A stretch of 64,000 nt of DNA from NCBI RefSeq assembly GCF_001429245.1, contig NZ_LMJE01000007.1, positions 897,558 through 961,557 of the forward strand. Direction: 5' to 3'. Shown piece by piece: positions 37,992 to 46,687 of the stretch (position 1 is its first letter; the number at the start of each line of letters is the position of its first letter). Made by a program: the position numbers and the translations under genes. Below the pieces are notes generated by a model, which saw only the letters and a program-made list of their open reading frames with translations, was not told the DNA's origin and did not search any database. This stretch comes from Rhizobium sp. Root274. Its GTDB lineage: Bacteria; Pseudomonadota; Alphaproteobacteria; Rhizobiales; Rhizobiaceae.

Positions 37992-38783
37992 ATGGCGAAA
38001 CCGATGCCTTGGTACAAGGACAATGATCCATCACTCGCACCGGCGGACCGCGCCGGGTGGATTGCTATCCTGCCGCTCGGCGCGCATGAGCAGCATGGCC
38101 CACACCTGCCCTTTGAAACCGACACATTGATCGCTCAAGGGCTGTCGGAACGACTTGTCTCCGCCCTCCCCGATACGCTGCCGGTCACCATTCTGCCGAT
38201 CGAGCCGGTGGGCTATTCCATCGAGCATATGGACGTCGACGGCACCCGTACGCTCACTTTCGACGACGCCATCCGCCGCTGGCTGAGGATCGCCGAAGAT
38301 CTGCACCATGCCGGGGTCCGCAAGCTCGTCCTGCTCAATGCCCATGGCGGCAATTCCCCGCTGCTCACCATCGTCGCAACCGAAGCCCGCGTCCGCTTCA
38401 ACATGCTCGTCGTCGCCACCAGTTGGACGCGCTTCGGCCAACCGGAAGGCTGGATGAACCCGCAAGAGAAAGCGATCGACATGCATGGCGGCGACATCGA
38501 GACCTCGGTGATGCTGGCACTTGCACCCGGCCGCGTCGACATGACGAAGGCCCGCAATTTTCCGTCCCGCCAATCAGAGCTTGCGGCGCGCCATAAATAC
38601 CTGCGCGCCTACGGCCCCCACGCCTTCGGCTGGAAGATGTCGGACCTTAACCCAGACGGCGTCGCCGGAAACGCCGCAGCAGCGACAGCCGAGCGGGGCG
38701 AACGGCTGGTCGCCCACGCCATCGACGGGATCTTGGAGCTACTGGAAGACGTGCATGGGTTTGACGCTGCAACACTGACGTGA
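37992..38783 (+). CDS. Creatininase family metal-dependent amidohydrolase
   Basis: 263 residues. The metal-binding residues are in LGAHEQHGPHLPFETD, LNAHGGN and DMHGGDIETS, the full creatininase-family pattern. Members hydrolyse creatinine, or formamides as in riboflavin and mycofactocin maturation; substrate cannot be told. The ATG at 37992 has AGGAGG 9 bases upstream and is preferred over the open frame to 37746, which overlaps the opposite MarR gene. Transcribed away from the MarR regulator. Confidence 0.88.
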   Translation: MAKPMPWYKDNDPSLAPADRAGWIAILPLGAHEQHGPHLPFETDTLIAQGLSERLVSALPDTLPVTILPIEPVGYSIEHMDVDGTRTLTFDDAIRRWLRIAEDLHHAGVRKLVLLNAHGGNSPLLTIVATEARVRFNMLVVATSWTRFGQPEGWMNPQEKAIDMHGGDIETSVMLALAPGRVDMTKARNFPSRQSELAARHKYLRAYGPHAFGWKMSDLNPDGVAGNAAAATAERGERLVAHAIDGILELLEDVHGFDAATLT

Positions 38784-38841
38784 GCTTGCGAACCTGCGGT
38801 GCAAGGCGCATATTGATCAGGAGAGATCGCGAGGAAGAAGC

Positions 38842-39120
38842 ATGCGTGTTTCCATGGAGCAAGCAGGCGACCGGGTCGAGGAACTCGTGGAGCGAGCCGA
38901 ACGCGGAGAGCCAGTTATTATCACCCGAAACGGGCAGGATGCGGCCATACTGCGACCGGTAGAGCCGGCCGAGAGACGACCCGCTCTCACGCGAGAGGAA
39001 CGGCGGCAAATCCTGAAGGAGATAATGGAAAGCGCCGCACTGATTCCAGACCCTTATCCGGAGGAAAGAGCGGCGAGAAGCCAAGACTTCCTGTATGACG
39101 AGAACGGCCTACCCAAGTGA
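38842..39120 (+). CDS. Phd/YefM-family antitoxin
   Basis: 92 residues. The N-terminus MRVSMEQAGDRVEELVERAERGEPVIITRNGQ (key part EELVERAERGEPVIITRN) is the Phd/YefM DNA-binding fold; the C-terminal part would bind the toxin. GAGGAAG lies just before the ATG. The stop overlaps the toxin's GTG start by 4 bases (GTGA), so the two are translated together. Confidence 0.88.
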   Translation: MRVSMEQAGDRVEELVERAERGEPVIITRNGQDAAILRPVEPAERRPALTREERRQILKEIMESAALIPDPYPEERAARSQDFLYDENGLPK

Positions 39121-39530
39121 TCGTGGTCGACACCTCGGCACTGATGGCGGTCCTCAAGACAGAGACAGCCGCAGCCGAGTGCAATGACATTCTGTCTGAC
39201 GGATCACAGCGCCTGCTGATCTCTGCTGCCACCGTGACGGAAGCCTATATCGTCGCTTCCCGCAATCAGCGGCTTGTTGAAATGAAGATGCTCATTGCAG
39301 CATCGGAGGCCGAAATAATCCCTCTGACATCAACACGCGCAGAACGCGCCGCCATAGCATACCAACGCTTCGGCAAAGGCTTCCACTCCGCTGCCCTCAA
39401 CTTCGGCGACTGCTTCTCCTATGCCACAGCGGAGGAATTTGGCTGCCCTCTCCTCTATGTCGGGGACGACTTTGCGCGGACCGATATCCGCTCGGCATTG
39501 ACCACCACATCGCCGAACGAAAGCCTTTGA
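39117..39530 (+). CDS. vapC: VapC-family PIN-domain toxin
   Basis: 137 residues, PIN-domain ribonuclease. The acidic magnesium-binding residues are Asp5 in VVDTSALMAV, Glu in AATVTEAYIV, Asp in LNFGDCFSYA, and Asp in LLYVGDDFART. VapC toxins cut tRNA or rRNA when freed from antitoxin. The start is GTG at 39117 overlapping the antitoxin stop. Both parts look intact, unlike the ParE-like frame near 19.4 kb. Confidence 0.9.
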   Translation: MIVVDTSALMAVLKTETAAAECNDILSDGSQRLLISAATVTEAYIVASRNQRLVEMKMLIAASEAEIIPLTSTRAERAAIAYQRFGKGFHSAALNFGDCFSYATAEEFGCPLLYVGDDFARTDIRSALTTTSPNESL

Positions 39531-39558
39531 ACTGGCGAAGCGGAACGCCTATATGGGG

Positions 39559-39571
39559 GTAATACAATTAC
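39559..39571 (+). promoter_or_regulatory. Palindrome upstream of the CobW gene, possible Zur site
   Basis: GTAAT-ACA-ATTAC, a perfect inverted repeat 40 bases before the CobW ATG. It resembles the AT-rich dyads bound by zinc-uptake repressors in alphaproteobacteria, and many CobW/ZNG-type genes belong to Zur regulons. The dyad is seen; the regulator is inferred. Confidence 0.42.
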
Positions 39572-39610
39572 AGCCGCATCGCCCGGCACCCCCTGACATC
39601 TGAGGCTTTC

Positions 39611-40735
39611 ATGACCGAAGCATCCGTAAAACCAACACCCGTCACAGTGCTCACCGGCTATCTCGGCGCCGGCAAGACGACGCTCCTCAACCGTATCCTG
39701 TCGGAGAACCACGGCAAGAAATACGCCGTCATCGTCAACGAGTTCGGCGAGATCGGCATCGACAACGACCTGATCGTCGAGTCGGACGAAGAAATCTACG
39801 AAATGAACAATGGCTGCGTCTGCTGCACCGTGCGCGGCGACCTGATCCGCGTGGTGGAAGGCCTGATGCGTCGACCAGGCCGCTTCGACGGCATCATCGT
39901 CGAAACGACCGGCCTTGCCGATCCTGTCCCGGTCGCCCAGACCTTCTTCATGGACGACGATGTCCGCACCAAGACAGAGCTCGATGCCGTCGTCGCTCTG
40001 GTCGATGCCAAGCATCTGCCGCTGCGCCTCAAGGACAGCCGCGAGGCCGAGGACCAGATTGCCTTCGCCGATGTCGTCGTCATCAACAAGGCCGACCTCG
40101 TCAGTCACGACGAATTGCACCAGATCGAGCACATCGTCCGCGCCATCAACCCGTCCGCCCGGATCTATTCGACCACTCGCTCCGGCGTCGATCTGTCGAA
40201 GGTCCTCGACCAGGGCGCCTTCAATCTGGAGCGGGCCCTCGAAAACGATCCGCATTTCCTCGATCATGACGATCCGGATCATGTCTGCGGCCCGGATTGC
40301 GATCACGACCATCACCACCACGGCCATGAACATCACGATCATCATGACCATGATCACGGGCATGATCACCATCATCACGATCACGGCCATCACCATCATG
40401 ACCACGCCCCCTCGGCGATCCATGATGTCACCGTCACCTCGGTTTCGCTGCGTGGCGGCGAGATGAACCCGGATCGTTTCTTCCCGTGGATCCAGAAGGT
40501 CACTCAGACTCAAGGACCGAATATCCTGCGCCTCAAGGGCATCATTGCCTTCAAGGGCGATGAGGAGCGTTATGTCGTTCAGGGCGTGCACATGATCGTC
40601 GAAGGCGATCACCAGCGTCCGTGGAAGGATGGCGAGAAGCGCGAAAGCCGCCTCGTCTTCATCGGCCGCGAGTTGGACCGCGAGAAGCTGGAAGCAAGCT
40701 TCAAGGCCTGCGAAGCCACAGCCTCAATCACCTGA
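39611..40735 (+). CDS. CobW/ZNG-family GTPase metallochaperone with histidine-rich loop
   Basis: 374 residues. Walker A is GYLGAGKTT at residues 16-24, the metal motif CxCC is in [12 protein letters not shown], and the G4 motif is NKAD. Between the GTPase domain and the C-terminal CobW domain lies a loop at about 225-265 with Cys-Gly-Pro-Asp-Cys and 23 histidines in some 35 residues, likely a zinc or nickel store. CobW-family GTPases deliver metal to client enzymes. No cobalamin gene is nearby, so a zinc role is more likely than cobalt. A WD40-like gene follows 57 bases later. Confidence 0.92.
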   Translation: MTEASVKPTPVTVLTGYLGAGKTTLLNRILSENHGKKYAVIVNEFGEIGIDNDLIVESDEEIYEMNNGCVCCTVRGDLIRVVEGLMRRPGRFDGIIVETTGLADPVPVAQTFFMDDDVRTKTELDAVVALVDAKHLPLRLKDSREAEDQIAFADVVVINKADLVSHDELHQIEHIVRAINPSARIYSTTRSGVDLSKVLDQGAFNLERALENDPHFLDHDDPDHVCGPDCDHDHHHHGHEHHDHHDHDHGHDHHHHDHGHHHHDHAPSAIHDVTVTSVSLRGGEMNPDRFFPWIQKVTQTQGPNILRLKGIIAFKGDEERYVVQGVHMIVEGDHQRPWKDGEKRESRLVFIGRELDREKLEASFKACEATASIT

Positions 40736-40792
40736 GCGGGGCGCAACGCGCCCTTCTCCGCCAGAACTTTGCCTGAAAGAAAGCCTGTTCGT

Positions 40793-41779
40793 ATGCCTAC
40801 AGTCGCCCCGCTCGATATCGAAGGTCACGTTGTCTCGACCCATTTTCTCGGAGACATCCCGGTCTTTGCTGCCGCGACGGGCGCGATCCACCGTCTGGAC
40901 GGTGGCGAGAAGGTGACGGAGGCCAATGCAGGCCTCCTGACCTGCATCAAGGACCCGGCGAGCCAGACCCTGCTCACCGGCGGCGAAGACGGCCGCGTTC
41001 TGCGCATTGCCCATGACGGCACGGTCACCGAACTCGCCCATGTACCGCGCAAATGGATCTCTGTCGTGGCACCAGGCCCCCAGGGCGCTGTCGCTTATGC
41101 CCATGGCAAATCGACCTTCGTCCGCCTCGCCGATGGCACGACGAAGGAATTTACCGAGGAGCGCACTGTCGAGGCAGTCGACTTCGCGCCGAAGGGCCTG
41201 CGCATTGCGGTTGCCCGATATAATGGCGTCACTCTGCACTGGGTTGGCACGGCAGGTGCCCCGGTTGATCTCGAATGGAAGGGCGCCCATACCGGTGTCA
41301 CCTTCTCGCCCGACGGCCGCTTCGTCGTCACGATGCTGCAGGAAAGCGCCCTCCACGGCTGGAAGCTCGACGGCAAGGGATCTGACACGCGCCATATGCG
41401 CATGACCGGGTATCCGGCGAAGGTGAAGTCGCTCTCCTGGTCACCCAAGGGCAAATGGCTCGCCTCTTCCGGCGCACCCGCCGCCATCGTCTGGCCATTT
41501 GCCGGCAAGGATGGCCCCATGGGCAAGGCGCCACTCGAGCTTGGAACCCGCGCCAACATCATGGTCACCAACGTCTCCTTCCATCCGGCGGAAGAGGTTC
41601 TGGCAATCGGCTTCATCGACGGCATGATCCTGGCGGTTCGCATCGCCGACGGAAAAGAGGCGCTCCTGCGTCGCCCGGGCAAGGGCGCGATCACCTCGAT
41701 GGCCTGGAGTTCCAGTGGCAAGCTTTTGGCCTTCGGCTCGGAATCGGGCGATTGCGGCGTGATCGACATCGCCGGTTGA
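40793..41779 (+). CDS. WD40-type beta-propeller protein
   Basis: 328 residues with several repeats of the WD40 kind, for example HTGVTFSPDGRFVVTMLQES, VKSLSWSPKGKWLASSGAP and ITSMAWSSSGKLLAFGSESG. The repeats make a seven-blade propeller likely; no enzymatic motif is visible and no signal peptide is seen, so it is probably a cytoplasmic scaffold. It follows the CobW gene closely and may be co-transcribed and bind its product. Start at the ATG 40793; a TTG at 40769 is possible. Confidence 0.82.
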   Translation: MPTVAPLDIEGHVVSTHFLGDIPVFAAATGAIHRLDGGEKVTEANAGLLTCIKDPASQTLLTGGEDGRVLRIAHDGTVTELAHVPRKWISVVAPGPQGAVAYAHGKSTFVRLADGTTKEFTEERTVEAVDFAPKGLRIAVARYNGVTLHWVGTAGAPVDLEWKGAHTGVTFSPDGRFVVTMLQESALHGWKLDGKGSDTRHMRMTGYPAKVKSLSWSPKGKWLASSGAPAAIVWPFAGKDGPMGKAPLELGTRANIMVTNVSFHPAEEVLAIGFIDGMILAVRIADGKEALLRRPGKGAITSMAWSSSGKLLAFGSESGDCGVIDIAG

Positions 41780-42090
41780 TTGCGCCGAAGGCAGCCGAGC
41801 CACCTCTCAATTGCGTGTAGAGCATACATTTCTCGCCTCTCAAGTTAAGAAAGGCGAAAAATCGCATATTTCGGTTCACTGAATACTTACCTTAACCATG
41901 CGGTAGTAATTCCATCCCTAATTTGGGGTGGGCGAGCAAGAGACAGAACGCCGTGTCTCGCCTGGACTGGGAATCACTCCTTTAAAATGTTGCGAACAAT
42001 ATCCGATTCAACGATGGCAAGACCTGCCAGCGGGGCGCAGACGCGTGCGAACTGCTCCGGCTTGGTCTATCGCGCCAATGGACCCGCCCC
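41780..42090. other. Intergenic region before the chemoreceptor gene
   Basis: 311 bases with lower GC than the flanking genes, containing the chemoreceptor promoter. No hairpin terminator with T-run was recognised after the WD40 gene, and no complete CtrA or sigma-54 site was found. Short open frames within it are not convincing. Confidence 0.45.
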
Positions 42091-43938
42091 ATGAACCTGA
42101 ACCTCAAAATCGTCGTGACGGCAACCGGCCTCGCCCTCGCGGCAGGCATCGTCGCCGTCGCCGGCATCGGCACCCAGACCTTGCAGACCCTCAAGGTCAA
42201 CGGACCGATCTACATAGAGATCGTCGACGGCAAGGATCTAATCGCCGACATTCTGCCGCCGCCGCTCTATCTCATCGAATCCTACGCTCTGGCGAACGAA
42301 ACGGTCGTGCATCCCGATACGGCTGCGACCAACGTGCCGCGTTTCGACGTTCTGCAGCAAGCCTATGAAGAACGGCGCGAGTACTGGAAGAATTCGACCT
42401 TGCCGGAAAACTTGCGCAACCAGCTGTACAACAAGGTGCTGACCAAGGGCGACGTCTACTGGAAAACGCTGCGCAACGACTATCTGCCCGCTTTGCAGGC
42501 CGGTGATGCCAGCGCTATCAGTCCCGTCCTCGTCAAACTGAAGACCGAGTTCCACGACCACGAAGTGGCCGTAAACGAACTCGTGGCCATGGCAACCGAA
42601 TATCTGGTCAACAGGGAAAAGTTTGCGGCCGACGAGTCCGCCAGCCGCGAACAGCTGAGTTTCGTCCTGGGTCTCCTGCTGATCAGCATGGCACTCGGCA
42701 CCGTCTTCTTCATCCACCGCCGCGCGCTGAAGCCGCTCGGCGAAATTACCGACTACATGACCCGCATGGCGGGCGGCGATCTGCAGTCGGTCGTGCCCCA
42801 TGCAACGCGCAAGGACGAGATCGGGCATATCGCGACCGCCGTCGAGGTGTTTCGTCAGTCGGGCCTGGAAAACCAGCGCCTGCAGGCCGAAACGGAGGCC
42901 GCCCGCAGCGAGGTTGACCGCCAACGCGCTGCAAGAGATCAGGACCGGATGATCGAGGCGGAAGCCCTGCGCTTCGTCATCGAAGCCCTCGGTGCCGGTC
43001 TGCATCGTCTCGCCGAATGCAATATTCGCATCACGCTGGACGAAGCCTTCGACGCCCGCTTCGAGCCGCTGCGCCAGGATTTCAACCATTCGATCGCGAC
43101 ATTTCAGGCCACGCTGGAAAAGGTTCTGGAAGAAACCCGCCGCCTGCTGGAGAACAGCCAGGAAATGCGTGAGGCTTCCGGCAACCTTGCGACCCGTACC
43201 GAACAGCAGGCCGCAGCCCTGGAACAGACCTCAGCAGCGCTTGAGCAGGTGACCGCCACTGTCCGCTCATCGGCGGAACGCACGCACGACACCCGCGAAC
43301 TGGTTCGCGAAGCCAAGCACTGTGCGGAATCCTCAGGCGGCGTGGTGCGCTCGGCCGTCTCTGCCATGCAACGGATCGAAACAGCGTCGTCGGAGATCGG
43401 GCAGATCATCGGCGTGATCGATGAAATCGCCTTCCAGACCAATCTTCTGGCGCTCAATGCGGGCGTCGAAGCCGCGCGCGCCGGCGATGCCGGCAAGGGC
43501 TTCGCAGTTGTCGCCCAGGAAGTCCGGGAGCTCGCCCAGCGGTCTGCCAACGCCGCACGCGACATCAAGGGATTGATCCAGAAATCGAGCGTGGAAGTGT
43601 CCTCAGGCGTGCAGCTCGTTGGCGAAACCGGCACGGCCCTGACCCAGATCGGCGACTATGTCAGCCGCATCGACACCAATGTCGACGCCATCGCCACGGC
43701 CGCCAGAGAGCAGGCCGTCGGCTTGCAGGAGATCAGCGCGGCCATCAACAGCATTGATCAGATGACCCAGCAGAACGCGGCGATGGTCGAGGAAACGACC
43801 GCGATCAGCCATACGCTCGCAGATGGCGCGGTCCAGCTGACCTCGCTGGTCAACCGCTTCCAGCTCAACAGGCGTAGCGCGATCCGGGGTGAAAGCACCG
43901 CGACGCCAATTACCGAGCGCCCCGCCTCGGCCGCCTAA
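42091..43938 (+). CDS. Methyl-accepting chemotaxis protein
   Basis: 615 residues. An N-terminal membrane helix (residues 7-27), a periplasmic helical ligand domain of about 160 residues, a second helix (FVLGLLLISMALGTVFFI, about 190-207), a HAMP domain, and a long cytoplasmic coiled coil. The signalling hairpin is recognisable: IDEIAFQTNLLALNAGVEAARAG followed by GFAVVAQEVRELAQRS. It senses an external ligand and controls CheA. No C-terminal CheR pentapeptide is obvious. No other che gene is nearby. Confidence 0.95.
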   Translation: MNLNLKIVVTATGLALAAGIVAVAGIGTQTLQTLKVNGPIYIEIVDGKDLIADILPPPLYLIESYALANETVVHPDTAATNVPRFDVLQQAYEERREYWKNSTLPENLRNQLYNKVLTKGDVYWKTLRNDYLPALQAGDASAISPVLVKLKTEFHDHEVAVNELVAMATEYLVNREKFAADESASREQLSFVLGLLLISMALGTVFFIHRRALKPLGEITDYMTRMAGGDLQSVVPHATRKDEIGHIATAVEVFRQSGLENQRLQAETEAARSEVDRQRAARDQDRMIEAEALRFVIEALGAGLHRLAECNIRITLDEAFDARFEPLRQDFNHSIATFQATLEKVLEETRRLLENSQEMREASGNLATRTEQQAAALEQTSAALEQVTATVRSSAERTHDTRELVREAKHCAESSGGVVRSAVSAMQRIETASSEIGQIIGVIDEIAFQTNLLALNAGVEAARAGDAGKGFAVVAQEVRELAQRSANAARDIKGLIQKSSVEVSSGVQLVGETGTALTQIGDYVSRIDTNVDAIATAAREQAVGLQEISAAINSIDQMTQQNAAMVEETTAISHTLADGAVQLTSLVNRFQLNRRSAIRGESTATPITERPASAA

Positions 43939-43960
43939 GTTACGACGCGCTGAAAACAAA

Positions 43961-43994
43961 AAAGCCCGGCTTTCCGCAAGGAGAGCCGGGCTTT
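43961..43994. terminator. Bidirectional terminator between chemoreceptor and RopB-like genes
   Basis: AAAGCCCGGCT at 43961-43971 pairs with AGCCGGGCTTT at 43984-43994, flanked by A/T runs on both sides, between two convergent genes. Confidence 0.9.
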
Positions 43995-44009
43995 CGTCAG
44001 ATCAACCGA

Positions 44010-44639
44010 TCAGAACTTGACGGCGAGGCCGACGTTCACGACGTGCTGGTCGAAGTCGACGTCCGCACCGCCGAGGCTGCCGCTGCCGAAATCGTTGTAA
44101 CGATATTCGATGCGGGTGAACATGCGGTCGGTAACGGCGTAGTCAACGCCACCGCCGATGGTCCAGCCATGCAGCGTGTCATCGTCATCACCGAGGGGGC
44201 TGTCAGCCGAAACGTTGGTGCCCGTGTAGCCACCAGCCGCGAACAGCAGCGCGCGGTCCATGGCGTAACCAACGCGGGCGCGCGCCGACCAGTTGAGGCC
44301 GGTGTCGACGTCAGCGCCACCAATCGATTCTTCGTTCCAATCGTAGTTCAGGTCGCCTTCGAGACCGACAACGAGCTGGTTGCCCATGTCCCAGTTATAG
44401 CCGACGAAGCCACCAAGACGGGCGCCGTCGAAGGATTCCGAGCCGAAGCCATCGACAGAACCGTCACCCCAACCGTAGCCGGTGAGAATACCGGCATAAC
44501 CGCCAGCCCAAGAAAACTGCGGAGCGGATTCTACGGCCATCGGCGGTTCAGCCGGCGCTTCGTAAATGGCGTCCGCTGCGAAAGCCGAGGTCGAGATTGC
44601 CATAGCTGCGGCAGATCCAAGAAGGATGGTTTTGAACAT
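44010..44639 (-). CDS. RopB/Omp25-like outer-membrane beta-barrel protein
   Basis: 209 residues. A signal peptide (MFKTILLGSAAAMAISTSAFA) precedes a small beta-barrel with the conserved FSWAGGYAGILTGYGWG repeat block, YDWNEE, and the C-terminal YNDFGSG and ending VGLAVKF; the last Phe is the usual outer-membrane insertion signal. Related proteins in Rhizobium and Brucella are major surface antigens. The ATG at 44639 has AGGAG 8 bases upstream, so it is preferred over the GTG at 44648. Confidence 0.9.
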   Translation of the reverse strand: MFKTILLGSAAAMAISTSAFAADAIYEAPAEPPMAVESAPQFSWAGGYAGILTGYGWGDGSVDGFGSESFDGARLGGFVGYNWDMGNQLVVGLEGDLNYDWNEESIGGADVDTGLNWSARARVGYAMDRALLFAAGGYTGTNVSADSPLGDDDDTLHGWTIGGGVDYAVTDRMFTRIEYRYNDFGSGSLGGADVDFDQHVVNVGLAVKF

Positions 44640-44878
44640 ATGAGTCACTCCTGTTTACGAGATCGCTTATATCACCATCCAGGAGTATATTGTGTAATAA
44701 TTATACAACACAACATGTTAAACCCGTCTGGTGCCTGAGTTCCCGCCCGAGCGATCAAATCGCCGGACCCTGCCCCACAAGTCCCCAACCATCAGATGGT
44801 TCCCGAACGCGGCGAAAAAAAGTTGACGCCGGACACAAGCCCGTGAGCCGTGGCTGAAATGCCACGAAATCGGCATGC

Positions 44879-44910
44879 AAAAGAGGGCGATCGCAGCCGC
44901 GATCGTCCTC
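44879..44910 (-). terminator. Terminator after ompW (minus strand)
   Basis: On the minus strand GAGGACGATCGC pairs with GCGATCGCCCTC (one mismatch) around a four-base loop, followed by TTTT. It lies 28 bases after the ompW stop. Confidence 0.75.
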
Positions 44911-44937
44911 CCGCTTAATCCCTTGATATCTGTTGGA

Positions 44938-45636
44938 TCAGAACCGGTAGGTCACACCTGCGCCGATCAGCCAGGGGTCCAGTTTTGCCTTGCCGGTATA
45001 GGTCGTGCCGCCGATGGTGGCCTCGTAGTCGGGACGCAGGAAGAGCTTCTTGACGTCGAAGTTGACGCCCCAGTGATCATTGATCATGTAGTCGGCACCC
45101 ACCTGCAGAGCCGCGCCGAAACTGTCTTTCACGTTAACATCACTCGCCGCGTCACCGGACTGATTGTAGAACATCGTATAGTTCACACCGGCGCCGATAT
45201 AGGGCTTGAAGGCACCGAAATCGGTGAAGTGATACTGAAGCGTCAGCGTAGGCGGCAGCACCCAGGTCTTGCCGATCTTGCCAAGGCCAGCAATCGAACC
45301 CTCACCATAGATATTGGCATAGGTCGTACCGAGGATCAGTTCGGCAGCGATATTATCGGTCAGATAGTAGGAGATATCGAGCTCGGGGATAACGCTGTCG
45401 CTGTAGGACAGGCCCGAACCACTGATCTGGTCGACGGAACCCGAATCATGAGTGATGACGCCGAGGCCACGAACGCGCACCTGCCATGGGCTCAGCGCCG
45501 CGATGGCATCCTGCGTCGCCTGCGGTACCGGCTCCTGCGCGGGCGCGAGATCCGCAGCCATCGCCATCGGCGCGGCGAGCAGTGCGAGGCAGGTGGTAGC
45601 AAGCGCGCGAAGGCGCAGTGTGGGGGCGGCGATCAT
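44938..45636 (-). CDS. ompW: OmpW family outer-membrane protein
   Basis: 232 residues. Signal peptide about 27 residues ending AMAADL, then an eight-stranded barrel of the OmpW type with the family signatures YYLTDNIAAELILG, PPTLTLQYHF and PYIGAGVNYT, and terminal aromatic Phe. OmpW forms a narrow hydrophobic pore linked to stress and oxygen responses. A FixK/FNR-type box lies about 70 bases upstream, fitting oxygen control known for OmpW in other bacteria. Confidence 0.93.
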   Translation of the reverse strand: MIAAPTLRLRALATTCLALLAAPMAMAADLAPAQEPVPQATQDAIAALSPWQVRVRGLGVITHDSGSVDQISGSGLSYSDSVIPELDISYYLTDNIAAELILGTTYANIYGEGSIAGLGKIGKTWVLPPTLTLQYHFTDFGAFKPYIGAGVNYTMFYNQSGDAASDVNVKDSFGAALQVGADYMINDHWGVNFDVKKLFLRPDYEATIGGTTYTGKAKLDPWLIGAGVTYRF

Positions 45637-45702
45637 GTCTCTCTCTCCTTGTACAGTTCGGCAAAGCCACCCGCAGGTAACGTCCGAACCCCACTGGTCG
45701 GG

Positions 45703-45716
45703 TTGAGCCAGATCAA
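45703..45716 (-). promoter_or_regulatory. FixK/FNR-type box upstream of ompW
   Basis: On the plus strand TTGA-GCCAGA-TCAA; both half sites match the consensus TTGA-N6-TCAA for Fnr/FixK regulators. It is 67-80 bases upstream of the ompW ATG, a good activator distance. Confidence 0.55.
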
Positions 45717-45850
45717 TAGGTTAGCAAGTCTGCAGAGAGAAATGGTCGCAAAGGGCAAGCTGTTGCAGACAGGCCACAGCCAGCTTTGACGATTGCAAAA
45801 CTGACGACAGATGGCGGCCTCAGTTTGCTAAGAGGCATGACGAAATAGAT

Positions 45851-45884
45851 GAGCCCGGCTCCACGCGCGACAGAAACCGGGCTC
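45851..45884 (-). terminator. Possible hairpin terminator after the second RopB-like gene
   Basis: GAGCCCGG at 45851-45858 pairs with CCGGGCTC at 45877-45884, with an 18-base loop. It sits 20 bases after the minus-strand stop. There is no clear T-run, so it may be only a 3' stabilising hairpin. Confidence 0.5.
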
Positions 45885-45903
45885 GACTCAGGCGGTGGAT
45901 CGG

Positions 45904-46566
45904 TCAGAACTTGAGGCCAAGGCCGGCCTGAACGACGTGCTGGGTGAAATCGATATTGACGGCACCGATGTCGGCACTGCCGTAATCATTGTAGCGATAT
46001 TCCGCCCGCGCAAACACGCGATCGTTGATCGCGTAATCCACACCCGCACCCACGGTCCAGCCGTTCATCGTCTCGTCGATCGAGACCCCCGTATCGTCGT
46101 AACTGAACTGTGCAGCCGCCCAGCCGCCGGCGGCATAGACAAGGGCCCGGTCGACCGCATAGCCGACACGGCCACGAACACCGCCCTGGATATTGGTGCC
46201 GAATGTCTCGGTCCCGTCCTCGCGCTCGTTCCAGTCATAACCAAGGTCACCCTCAATGCCGACGATCCAGGAAGAGCCGAGGTCGAAGTTATAACCAGCA
46301 AAGGCGCCGAACCGGCCGCCATCGAAGTCGATGGTGCCCGTAGCGCCGCCGGCCGCCGCATCGCCCTCTCCCCAACCGTAGCCGGCATGCAATCCCGCGT
46401 AACCGCCAGCCCAGGAAAATGACGAGGTCGCGACGGCCTCCGGCGGCGCGGCCGGCAAGGCTTCGACAGCGTCGGCCGCCTGCGCTGCGCAAGACAGAAA
46501 GAGAGCCAGGGCGGCTCCATTCGAAAAGACTTTCCACACCACGTTCCCCTTGATCGTCATAGCCAT
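45904..46566 (-). CDS. Second RopB-like outer-membrane beta-barrel protein
   Basis: 220 residues. It shares with the protein at 44010 the motifs SFSWAGGYAGLHAGYGWG, YDWNE and YRYNDYGS, and ends in VQAGLGLKF. The two are probably paralogues. A hydrophobic signal segment (NGAALALFLSCAAQA) precedes the mature chain. The start is uncertain: ATGs at 46566 and 46560, or a GTG near 46542 that has AAGGGG upstream and gives a normal-length signal peptide (VWKVFSNG). Confidence 0.88.
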   Translation of the reverse strand: MAMTIKGNVVWKVFSNGAALALFLSCAAQAADAVEALPAAPPEAVATSSFSWAGGYAGLHAGYGWGEGDAAAGGATGTIDFDGGRFGAFAGYNFDLGSSWIVGIEGDLGYDWNEREDGTETFGTNIQGGVRGRVGYAVDRALVYAAGGWAAAQFSYDDTGVSIDETMNGWTVGAGVDYAINDRVFARAEYRYNDYGSADIGAVNIDFTQHVVQAGLGLKF

Positions 46567-46687
46567 TGGGCGGTGATGACGATGTTAGAAAACGGCCCCG
46601 AGGGGCGAAAGTCCAATCTCTGCAGTTATTTTGGAGACGCACCTAACTGGCAGGCGGCCGCTCTCTGGTCTCAGATCAAGCGCAGGA

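Noticed and set aside
41880..41900. TTAACC upstream of the chemoreceptor as a CtrA site
   Set aside because: Only one half site is present and the second TTAA at the 7-base spacing is absent.
44883..44910. GCGATCGC octamer, as in cyanobacterial HIP1
   Set aside because: It is part of the terminator stem and occurs here only as a hairpin half; no cyanobacterial context.
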